Part shown: piece by piece, positions 22,801-34,800 of the stretch
Position numbering within the stretch: position 1 is the first letter of the stretch
Layout: every line of letters starts with the position of its first letter
NCBI GenBank assembly: GCA_030549495.1
Contig: JAUIRK010001026.1
Span: 62,001-126,000, forward strand
Direction of reading: 5' to 3'
Origin: Nectonema munidae
Taxonomy: Eukaryota > Nematomorpha > Nectonematoida > Nectonematidae
Length of the DNA: 64,000 nt
Notes under the pieces: generated by a model
Databases searched by the model: none
Told to the model about the DNA's origin: nothing
Seen by the model: the letters and a program-made list of their open reading frames with translations, nothing else
Program-made: the position numbers and the translations under genes

Positions 22801-25800
22801 CTGAGAAAAATAGGGGGGGGGGCACTTTACGCCCCCCCAGCACTTGGCGGACAAATTTTGCCCAGCACTAATAGGGTTAAAGGGAAGAATATGAACGCGT
22901 TGCCTTTATTTTATCGATGTAACAAAAAGGTCTGGATGACATCGATACTAATGACAGACCGGTTTCATAATTGTTTTATTCCAGAAGTAGAAAAATATTT
23001 GCAACAAAAAGGGCTAGCGTTCAAAGTGCTGTTGCTGCTTGATAACCATCCTGAGTCTTTAAAGTTTGCACATTCCAAGATCCAGGTAGAATTTCTGCCT
23101 CCAAACACTACTTCGTTACTTCAGCCAATGGATCAAGGTGTAATTGCCGTGCTTAAGGCAAAGTATATCAAAAGAAAGTTTACTATCATGCTAAAAACAT
23201 AGATCAAGGTGAAGATCTCCGTTCATGGTGGCAAAACTATAACTTAGCACTTTGTTTGAAGATTCTAAAAGAAAGTCTCGACGAACTGAGTGAAAGATGA
23301 TCTTGGAAGAAGGTTTGGCCTTCAGCTGTTAAAAATTTCATTGATTTTCTAAAACCCGACTCAGATATTTCTGAGATTGAACTTTTAGCAAGACGTTTTG
23401 GTGGAGAAGGATTTGATGACACGAGAGAAGAAGAAATTCGTAAAGAATTACTAAGAGAAAGAGTAGAAAATTGACTAGTGAAGAATTAAATGACATTAAA
23501 CGCAGAAGAAGAATCAGCTCCAGAAACATCGACTTTGGAGAAATTGGGTGAAATAAAGAGAGCTTGGAAACAGCTTGAATCACTTATTTTCCAATATGAC
23601 CCTTCTCTAGAAGGATATTTTTTTGCCAAAGCCAAATTTGAAGAAGGCATCTCTCCTTATATGGAGATAATGAAAGAATTGAAAAGGGAACACTCACAGC
23701 TTCTAATCACAATGTTTATGAAAGAAACTTCTAGAAGTGAGATGCTCTTCAATGAGTCAGTTCCAGTTTCTCTTGCGCGCCAGTCTTCAACGTCTAAATT
23801 TTTGAATTGAAGAAAAAGATTTTTAACTTTTTTGAGTATTTTTATTGGTTTTGAATTTTTCAATAAATGTTTTTGTCACTTATTTTTCAAGTTAGTTTTT
23901 ATGATTATATGAAAATTTCATAATAGCAATGGAGAGTAAAAACTGAGTAATATGTTTGAAAACATGAAAAACTTTATCAAGAAGTCAAGTGAAAGCACAC
24001 TAGTGTTAGATATAGTGGTGAAGCTGTGTAAATTTATTAAAAATATCAAAAAATTGTATTCGCGGGGATTTTGAGAACATAACCCCCGCGAATAACAAGG
24101 GACAACTGTACTATACTTCCAACGAAAATATTTTAATTAAATTTGCATATCCCATATACACTAGTTTAAAAAAAATCCAAAATTGTTGAGGGGGTATGAA
24201 AATGAAGTAGTCTACCAGGCACATTACAGGAATTGATGAAAGGATATTTGATTGATAGAGAAAACAAAAAACTGGAGGTTGGAGAGTTTTATATGAGTGA
24301 ATGTAGTCTGAAGAAAAGAGTCTACTTTACATCCTGCGATGTTTATATGAAAAAAATGTGATTGATTCAGGGGCGCACATCCTTATGAAAATTATTGAGG
24401 GGCGGAATTTCAAGCGTCTTCCAAAAAAGAAAACAAATTTTTCTGAATTTCTACTCCTCTCTTGTCTATTCTATTTCATTCTTAATTAAGCTTAATGTAA
24501 ACTTTAACTCCCGCCCTATTAAGCTTAACGTCAACAATGAATGAGAACTTATATATAGCTCCTTCTTTCTCACTTCAAGTAGATGCGCACCATCTCCATA
24601 TTATGTGTAGAAAAAGGGTAAAAATATCAATTAACAATAAAAAAATTGAAAATTTTATTGAATGAAAAAAATCATTCATTAATTTTCAGTTGTTCCTTCT
24701 TCCTAAAAAATGAAAAAATGTTTTATTGAGAAAAATAAATTAAAAAAAAAACACATCCAGATTACATAACTTTTCTGAGGTAATTTCTATCAAAAATGTA
24801 AAATAGAACTAAAGTAAAACTTGGTATTAGAATTTTTTTCATTCTTTTTAGTTAAACTCTCAAAAAAGGGTATAAAATAAAGATAAAATTGTGCAAACAA
24901 AAATCAAACAATAAATTAAGATTGCATTACTTTATTTTTCTCAGCATCATTCAAAACTAGTTTAAAAGCTAAATTGGTGCAAGCTACAAAAAGTAAAATA
25001 ACTTTTAACATTTTGCAATGATTTGCCTTTTATAATAACTTTTAAGGAAAAAAAGTCTATCAGAAAAAGTTATAGAACTTCAACCAAAACTAAAAAATTT
25101 TAAAGCATAACTTAAGTTTTTTGAAAACTAATTTGACGTATCCCCTACGGCATACTCTATAGGTGGCATGGCAGGTTGGTTGAGATGATGGACTCAGCAC
25201 GGAAGCCTCTGGATTCGATTCCTCATCGATACCAATTTTTTTCATAGTTTGACATAAGCGGTACATCAGTGCCTTGTCAATGAAAACACACTCACGGTAC
25301 CTTTACCTTTTACTCAAAATTGAAAAATTTGCTACATAATTAACATAAGAGAGAAAGGAGATAAAATAAACTAATAAAGCAATTTTCACTATTTTAAAAT
25401 GAAACTGTCTATAAAAATTTCTTGATTTGAAAAAATTAAAGCTTTCAAATGTAACAAACGTACTGATAAAGATTAAAAGTGACCTTTGTTGAAAAAATTT
25501 TTTAACGCGAGTCTGACAATATTCATTGATATAAAATTGTAACGATTGATAACTATTTTTTTCTCATTTAAAAACCAACAAATTTTCATTTTTGAAAAAT
25601 GTTTGGTGTATTGTTGGAACTAAATTGTGATTAATTTGAATAGCTGAACTTTGGTATCATGAAAGAAAGGTTCTGAAAATATTGAACTTATATTTCGCTA
25701 AAAACTAGTTTCTAATGAGATAAAATCGAAATATTTTTAATTTAACTCTAAATACAAATTAGAGAGAAGCACTGGCGTAGCCAGAAAAAAGTTGTTTCCG

Positions 25801-28800
25801 GAGGGGGGGGGGGGGGGGGGGGAGGCACAATTTAAAAACTTAAAAAATTTGAGCAACATTATTTATAATTCCCTCTTTTATTCTCTTATCTTACATTATC
25901 ATGTATTTGAATGATCATTACATTCTATAATGCGATCATCATACATGTTTTATAAACAAGCACCAACTCTTACTTATAGAAAATTATTGGGGGGGGGGGG
26001 TTATTTTAATTAATAGACTTTCCATAAGTCAGAGTAAATGATTCTGACTGATCGCATTAAAAGATAAGTTGAAGTATAATTTTTTTCGCATCATAAGTAA
26101 AATTACAAAGTTAATTGTACCTGATTAAACATAATTTTTAATGAGAAAAAATTAATAATTATTTTTGATTAAAATTCATTGGTGATTCAAATTGTATTGA
26201 TGAGTCGCTTTTTTGACTGGATAATAAATAACTGAGGTTGGCGGTTGGAAATTAAAACATTTTGAAGGGTGCCATGCAGGATTTCAACTCAATTTGCGGG
26301 TGACTCCCGTATACTTGACAACCCTGTATAATGTCAGGTCCGGCTGAAAACATTCTTATCTATGTACAAATATATGCTTTGTGAAATTTGTAAGCCTATA
26401 GTTATGCTACTTTCTACAACAGTATGGGCATATATTATGTAACGCTTTAGAGAGATATATTTAAAAATATCATGGCTTACAAGAATAACTATGTAGTATA
26501 GCATTAATATTCAGAAATAGAATTTAATGTGATATATAACAAGTGAGTTATTAATGTTAGCATATTACATCTATACAAGTCTATATCATAGATTCTCTCA
26601 ACACGATTCATAATTGTAAACAAAGCTTTTTAAAAAAGTAGTTAAACAATTTTTTTCTGTTTTATACCAACAATATGAAGTTGTTTATAATATTTTCTTT
26701 TTAAAACAAATTTATCATTCAACCTCTTACTAACTTACTAAAGTATTATTCCTTTATATAGTATAAGAATCTCATTGCTTCTGTATATCTTCATCTTTTT
26801 TTAACTCCATTACTTAAGTATTTTCACATGCTTTAAGATATTTGCGGAAGATGTGATTCTCAATTCTCCTATTGAAGAATGGCCTATCGTTGATGCGCTG
26901 ATCTCATTTTATTCCAAAGGAATGCGCTTAGATAAAGCGATTGCGTATTCAAAACTTCGTAATGTCATGATTATAAACGATTTACCGATGCAATATCTGC
27001 TTAGAGACAGGTAATCACCGTATTGTTCATCCTTATTTAGCTTGCTTTTCTATAAAACATGATTAGCTATCAATTTCACTTGGAGAGCATCACTTCGAAA
27101 AAATTACAAGTTTGGGTGGACACTTTATAGTAGAAACTACATTTTCGGACTTAAAATTAAAAAATCATGAAAATTATATTCATTAAAAATCAGCAAATTA
27201 ATTTGAATGTTTAAAAACTAATTTAATAAAAATCAATACGAAACAACTTGCATGAAAAACGTGCAATAACTTTTCTTCAATTTTTCTAGAAATGAGTTAT
27301 TTTGTCGACTTTCTCTATTAACTTCAGACGATAAAAAGACTGTTTGTTGTGATGTAACTTGATTAAAAATTATACAACGTTTATTTTAGTTCAAAAAATT
27401 AAGAATTTTCGTGAAATAAATAAAACAGAGTAGTCTACCTGCTCACATTCTGGGAAAACTTTTTCCAATCTTTCAATCAGTTTTTCCTATTTTTTTGAAT
27501 AATGAAGTTTGATAAAAACTTTATTCTAAATATGAGTTTAGAAACAAAAATAAAAGTTTTTAAAATAGCATATCTACTCTGTGCTTTGGAGAAATGGAAA
27601 TTTTTCTGTTATCCCAAGAACACTGGCTTCTTGCATTGATTGGATAATTTTTATCCGATCATCAAAAGTAACCTGCATTGCTGTCATCAAACTTGCTCTA
27701 TCTATTTTGTTTGAGTCAAAACTTTGCAAATTTTAGAGAATTTTTGCTCCTTCTAATGTAATGACTGTAATTTTCTAAAAACTTTCTGTGAAAATAATCT
27801 AAACAAAGAAATAACCTTTTAAATCATGATTCATAAAAGAACGTGAAGAGTTTTTCAACAAATTTTTTTTACTTTTTGTTGTTGTTGTTCTTCCATCTCC
27901 ATCCAATGTTTCTTTCCTTTTGTGAAATTTATGTTAACATAAAAAGAGAAAATTTAAAAGCCGCTTACTTGCACATGTATTTTTTACATATGGAAATTTG
28001 ATACAGGGAGAAATTTGGTACAAATTTTTTTTCTAGGTAATTATAACCTTTTTGTATTAAAATTATCTAGGGATAAAATATGGAATGATATTTCTTCAAG
28101 TACTTTGCTGAACTCTTTCAAAACCTAATCTTTCTCTAACAAGTTTTGTTGTTGTTATTTGCCTCCATGAGCTGTCATCTTGGTTTCGGTAGTTCAAGGC
28201 GATTAAGGCGTTTTTCAGCTTTGTCAGGCAGTGATTCTAGTTTTGTTCGCCACTTTTCTAGTAGGATGGCTGCTTCTGATGGTTGTGTCCAGAGGTCAAT
28301 GGATTTGAGGTGTGTGTGAATGTGAGAACATTGAAATAGATGTAATGTGTTGTGTTTGTGTGCATTGCATAAAGGACAGTTGGGTGATGAGTGTGTTTTG
28401 GGATTGATTTTGTGTAGGTAATCGAAGAGAAAAGGAGATTTGTTTGCTCTGAGTTGCGCAAGGAGTCGTCGTGTGGAACTGGGTAGTGTAGTTTCTGTGT
28501 GATGGATCTCAGGAGGATTCGCGCTAAGCAATTGGTTAGGGGACATTGATTTGAGGTAGTGAGTGACTGCTTGTGTGTGTATTGTTTTGTTGATGTTGGT
28601 TGTGTCATGTTTGTGTGTTTTTGTGGGCATGTGTATAATGTTTTCAGTGTTGAAGATGGTGTTTTTCATGTGTCGTTGCGGTTTGGGCGCCGTGTAGAAA
28701 TGGTGAAGGGGATGTAGTGGATCGGTAGCCTTAGCTCTGAGGTTGGAGGAGTGTATATTGATGTGCTCTTTGAGAGGGATCATCTTTGTTCCTGTGTGCA

Positions 28801-31800
28801 AATGTTGCGTGTTTGTTTCTGAAGTGTTGCCTGTAGATATTCTTAGAGCTGTATTTTGGATTGTTTGAAGTTTTACCATGTTGGATTTTGAAATTGTGTT
28901 GCCCCATATGTTTTCCAAATATGCGGAATTATGTTGTTAGTGAGAGCATTATTGTATATTCTGGTGAGGAGTTGAATTGCCCTTGGCCCAAGGTGTTTGA
29001 GATGTAAGTTTGATAATTGCTCTGGACCTAGAGCTTGTATAATGTAAGCCTGTATAATGATACAAGTTTTGTATCATTTTATAGTATGTAGGGAGTTCAA
29101 CATGCCTACACAACTTTTTCTTGTGTACTTAATAATTTTCAGCTTCAAATAAAAGAATAAATATAGTTTCTGATAAACTACGTTTTTAAAAATCAATCAT
29201 CGTTTTAAAATTTTGAATAAAATTCTCTATAACTAATGAATGTAAAATGCTAACTTTTTTCATTGGGGTAATTTTGTTTCCAACTATTTGTTTCAAATCT
29301 TCTTGGCTTAGACGTGAAAAGTTATCCCGTCTCTTTCATTTTTCGAAAACATATTGAGGAAACTCAAAATAATATTCGATATCTTTGAAAGAAGCAATTC
29401 CACACTGAGAAGAAAAATGGACATCTTGAAGAAATCTTGTCAGCTCTCTTATGCTGGTATTTTCATCTGTCCGCTATTTCTTTATTTTTCTCCATTCTTA
29501 ACACCTCAACAATTGCACGCTTAGATATTGTAAACAAGTTTCAAAAATTAAAATTTAAAATATGTTATAGAAAAGATAATTCAATGCTAAAAGTTATAAT
29601 GAAATATGAAATAAAAAAAGACCGAGCAAGAAAAAATAGCTAAGATTTACAAAAATTTGAAGTTAAATTTCATACTCTGCAATCTCAAGCAAAGTCAACA
29701 TTAATAAGCTCTTTTATTCGATTTCACTGATCTTTGATAACTTTCTTTCCAAGTTCTAATCACGTAAGATAGTTGTCAATAGAGACATTTATTCCTGTTT
29801 TAAACGATGACTTTATCAGTTTCAAAACTATAAGCTCACCATGAATTCTGTGTTTCTTTTGCCTAAATTTTTATTCCACACTTGGCTGGTTTTTGTAGCA
29901 TCCACTCGATAAACTTGTATCTCGTTTTGCAACCAAATAATTGTTCACCAATTATTAGTTTTAGGAATAGGAAAAAAAGATTTTCCAAAGTTTTCGTGTA
30001 CATTTTCCCATATGTCTTTGATTGCTGCTAATTTATCACTTTGCTTCCTCATTCTCCTGGTTCATATATCATCAAATATCAAATACTTTAAAATGTTTCG
30101 AAACTTGTTCCTTGACATCATTTGATTGAAAACCTTTCAACCTTATCTTTTGACCAATAAGAATGGAACTGTTCATTTTTTACTTTAAAAATTCCACGTA
30201 AATTGATAGTATACAATTCGCTTTCTCTTCATTTAACACAATCCGTATGGTTTTAATTTTTTGCTTTTATTCTAAAATCCAATATTTTTGAAATTATTTG
30301 TTCTTCCTATAGTTGTTATAATTTTTTTCTGATAATCTAAACTTTTCGTAAATTATGATTCCACTTAGTGATTTTTAATTTTATATATGAAGGATTTCAG
30401 ATATCAAAATCAAACCTAATCAAATATATTGAATATTCAAGGCAAATGTAATGTTATATATTATTATATTATATTCTATTTCACTTACGTATACAATATG
30501 ATTATAATGGTGATGTGTTTCTTGATTTGATAAATAAAATCTTCTTCATAAAGGATATATTTTTTTTCATAAAAATTCATAGAAAAAAACTGTAGAATTT
30601 AAGTTCTTAAAAATTTCCTGACTTTATAGTATATTTCTGCCTCTACGAATCTATATTTTACTCCATCCATTTCCATCATAACATGAAATAAGTTCTTTAA
30701 ATGATGGAGAATTTGTTTCCGAATCTCTTTGTCAAACTAATGGTAAGCGAAAAAGGAGAATAATAATATCACTGTCCAAATTTGAATTGTCCCAAGCCAA
30801 AGAACTAAGAACTTTACTAAAATTCATTCAAGTGAAACAAAGAGGAAAGAATAAAATAAGAAAAACTATTAAAATGAAAACAAGCTTTCTATTGTTTTGA
30901 AAAACATAATAAAAAATTGTTTTGTTTACTTACAATTTTCATTTTTTGAACACAAATCATTGAAGCTATTTTCAAGGTCTGGTTTTCATAATCACTAGCA
31001 TTCGATGGCGCTTATTTAACCATTTCACGACCAGAATTTTGAAGACTAATCGTGTGCTTTATTATTCAATGCAATTTTGTATATCTATAGCAATCGAGTT
31101 TCATTTTTTTGGACACCGGTGTCCGAATTGTCTTCAAAGGTTTAAATAATATCAAATATCGAAGGCTTCGATTGAATACAAGTAACGAAATATGAATACT
31201 GAGGTTTCAGAATTTTTCCCCCCCATATCCTTAATTATATTGTTTCTATTCACATTTGATTTAACTAGGCATTGATATGCTCAAAAAATTAAATATTGGG
31301 TGATCGCCCCATGTCTAAATCCGCTACTGCCATGATGTATAGCTTACGTTTAAGAACAGATCATATATTTAAAAACATAGACCAATAACTTTTCGAAGTT
31401 CTTAATATGATATTGTTAGCAAAATTTTTCTGCAACCTTGCTATGCGGGCGGCAAAAGAAGAAGTTGAGAGCCGTGGTTGGGAACCACGGATTAAAAGGA
31501 GTGCTCAAAAGTGCTCTTTGTGAACAGGTGGTCGTATGATGGAGATGTCAAGTAGATTTTTTCAGTATTTTATAAACCATATGTGTATTTATATTTTGAT
31601 AGTATTTAAACAACATTTGTAATTGTAATCATATTTTTATATTCACAATTAAAAGTACAGCCTAACCCCTCTTTTATGCCACACTCATTTTCGCCATTCG
31701 GCCTTATCACCATAAAATTAATTGAGATTTATTTTTCCTCTTTCTTTCTAAGATGACCACCAAAAATAACATTTGGAAAACAATTGTACCTTAACAGTAA

Positions 31801-34800
31801 TGAAATTGCCTTGATTTAATGCTATAACATTTTTATTGCGTTTGTGCGTGTTTCATATATATAAACCTATTTTGCTTCTTTGTTGTTTCTAGGCGTAAAG
31901 TATATCAGAAGCTTAAAGAACATGGAATTCCTTTGCCTAGATATGAAGTATTAGATAGAGATTCACCGGATAAAAGTATTAATTTTTTGGTGTTAAAATT
32001 TTGTCTATATTTCATATATCATTAGAATTCTCTTATTTTTGCAAATTTTTAGATGTTAACTCTTCAAGCTTCTTTTTAACTATTTAATGCCATATTTGTC
32101 TTGGTTGCGGAATGTTACTTCTTAGGGACTAGTGGGTCACCAGTGTCACAAAAAATAAAAATTTTCTTCTTTATATAAATTTGAATTGAGAAAGAGAACA
32201 GACTATTAGTTTTCAAATTTCGGTTAGGAAATGATTTTTTTTTTCATTTCTCCATCCTTTAAAAATCTGTCTTAATTTTTACTATGAACATTTATATGGC
32301 TATTAGCGGTTCCAGATCTTCTTTAGCCGGAGTAAGATTGGATAGTACCATTTTATAGTACCTAACTTTTTAATTCTCTTCTTTTTAATTTTATTTAAAA
32401 TATAGAAATGTCAAATCTTTTTTATACTGCCATTAATAATAATAATTTATCAAAGTTATATTTTTATTTTTTAAAGTATTCTTATAAGTTATAGTCTATA
32501 ATTCAGAAGATATTAATTTCAAACGCAAGTAACTGCACCCAAGAAAAGTGTTTTTCCTTTCATTTATTTATTTATTTGAATCAAAGCATAAATTAAAGAC
32601 TTGCTCTCAGTAGGTAATTAAATTAGATTGTTAAATGTGATATCCTGGAGAGAGCGAAGAGAAAGTAGTTCTGTTGTGATGCGTTTCCTCCATTGAAATA
32701 AAAAGAAGTAATTAATGATAAGAGAGCAAGAAGTTCAGAAAAGTGTTCGGAAATGAATATGTTTATCCACATAAAAATGATCGGGGGTTACATTCTGTAA
32801 AGAGCCAACAGTAAGTAAGGATCTTGAGGATAATTTTCTTAAATCTAATTCCTACTCTCAAACTAATTCAACTCCAACATACTCCTATTTATATAAAATA
32901 TTGATTTTTAGAGCTTAAATTGACGGTTGAGGACTGTTATTGACTTTTAGTTAAAATAATTTCTCAAACTATCATATCAGACAAATGTTGGCCACGGACC
33001 TCATTTATCCAAATGAGTAGAGTTTTTTTTAGTTGTTTTTCAAATTTCTGATGATTTTAAAACTTCCATATGTATACTGTAAAATTTTTTAGTCATTTTA
33101 CGAATTTCCCTTAATCATGTATTTCTTTTATCTTGTCTTCGAAATGTTTACAAGGTGTTTTATGTGTAGTTATAAAGCTTTGCCAAGCTTTCTTTCCAAA
33201 TTGTGTTTGTTCTTTACATCAAATAAATTTAGTTTTTATTTTTCCCATCTCATCTACATTTTTATATAATCTTAGGGAGCTCTGTTGGTCAAAATTATTT
33301 TTAAATAGGTTTTTTCAATATCTAAGTTATGTATTTGGAAGAACCTGTGACAATCTTAGAAGAGAGAGAACATTGAGGAGAATAAAAAATGATTCAAGCT
33401 AAATATATTTAGCATTTTACTGCAAATCGAAAGCTCATCCATGCAGTAATTGGCTAGTATAGAACTTATAGGAACATTAGATGACTTCAAAGCAAACATC
33501 TGAGGAACTCCTGAGTATATTGTTTTTATAGAAGATAAGGATTCCTTGTAGGATATAAAAGAGATCTTTTGAAAAGATAATTTACCAGTCAAGTATTAAC
33601 TTTATATCTGAAACCCAGACTTTGATCTTGTGAATAAGAAGTTTCTGCTATACCACATCAAAAGCTTTCGAAAAGTCAAGGAATTTCACATAAAACAGTT
33701 AGAAATATCAAATAAAAATGCGCTAAGGCTTTTTCAGTAAAAGAGCCATCAAGAAAAACATTTTATTAGTAAATGATATAATTTTTTCAAGAAATATTAT
33801 CTCAAGTATTTTTGAAGAGTTAGGAAATAATGAGATTGGTCTGAAGTTAGGGTGCAGATACATCTTTACTTTCTTTTTGTACTGGGAAAATTTTTAGCTA
33901 ACTTTAAGTTTACATGAAAAGCTCCAGACGAAAAGAAAAATTTATACAAATTCAAAAGAACTTTCTCTTAATGTATGGGAAAGAAATATTAATAATTTTA
34001 ATATATTTTTCATTATTGCTCATAGAATTAAGATTTTTTAAAGAAGAGATAATTATTCAAAGATCCTCAACAGTTATACTATCAATGTAGAATGGTGGTA
34101 CTATTCAAGTAGCTGAAAGAAACAGAAGTTAGCTCATTGATGGGTACACAAAAATGTTCACTAAGATTTTCAGCATCAGGAGAATTAGCAATATTAGGCC
34201 TTAGTTTTTTGAAAGTTTATCTAAGGATTTTGTTTACTATTAAGTAGTTCTGTTGAATAATAAAAAGACTTAGGCCTCTTTACTTCAGATTTTTAAAGTT
34301 TTACATAATTTTTACAGTTCAATATATTTTGGTCAGTAAGATTTTTTCTACATTTTTTGTAAAGAAGTGAAGCAAGGATTATTCCAAGATTTAGTTTGAG
34401 TGGAAAACTACTGTTGAGAACATTTTTAAAATTAGGCATACATTTTGAAAAGGCAAGATTCAAATCATTAATAAGTTAAATTATCGAGAAATCAGCATGG
34501 CTTATATTAAATTCAAAGATTTACTAATAATGTAATGAAGAGCACCAACGACAAGGGGTAATTTGTTAGGTAAATTATTGTTCGAAAAGGATTCTGGAAT
34601 GCATAATGACACGCTTCTATAATGGCGCGAAATATCTGTACGTACGATGTAAAAGATTATTTAATATTAGAGAAGATATTGGCAATTGGGTTTAAGGAAA
34701 AACGAGTGTGTTTAGATATAGTTCGAAGAAAACTATCTTCTATAAATATTCAAATCAAAGCAAGAAAGTTATATCTTTCTCAGGTGAGAGTTTCTACATA

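Larger units (their letters stand above)
17682..22876. mobile_element. Nested 5.2 kb TTAA element (piggyBac-type, non-autonomous) carrying two satellite arrays
   Basis: The ends are perfect 16-bp inverted repeats, CCCTATTAGTGCTGGG at 17682-17697 and its complement at 22861-22876. TTAA stands on both sides (17678-17681, 22877-22880). TTAA targets and termini starting CCC are hallmarks of piggyBac. With one TTAA kept, the Tigger reading continues from PRCF to [12 protein letters not shown] in frame, which shows the insertion point. G-runs lie just inside both ends. About 250 bp inside the left end match 3850-4179 in reverse. The body consists of a tandem array (18030-20780), a unique stretch, and a second array (21490-22745). 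No intact transposase is present; a weak trace is listed separately. Confidence 0.9.
16692..24108 (+). mobile_element. Tigger-type (pogo) transposon split by a nested TTAA element
   Basis: The left end reads CAGTTATCTCTCATTATTCG and the right end, in reverse, CAGTTGTCCCTTGTTATTCG, with CGCGG blocks further in. TA flanks both ends (16690-16691, 24109-24110). Without the nested element (17682-22876) the length is about 2.2 kb, usual for Tigger. The transposase is read in two halves that meet at the insertion point. Damage besides the insertion (frame changes near 17020, 17450 and 23210-23480) makes it dead. The 3' TIR region carries the CCCCGCGAATA block common in this group. Confidence 0.9.

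Noticed and set aside
23237-23863. Minus-strand frames opposite the Tigger C-terminal half.
   Set aside because: Shadows of the + strand transposase.
25160-25235. tRNA gene candidate.
   Set aside because: A and B box-like sequences are present but the acceptor and T stems do not pair; a SINE head explains it better.
14875-25822. G-quadruplex regulatory elements at the poly-G runs.
   Set aside because: They are single uninterrupted runs rather than four spaced tracts, and their position at transposon ends is a simpler explanation.
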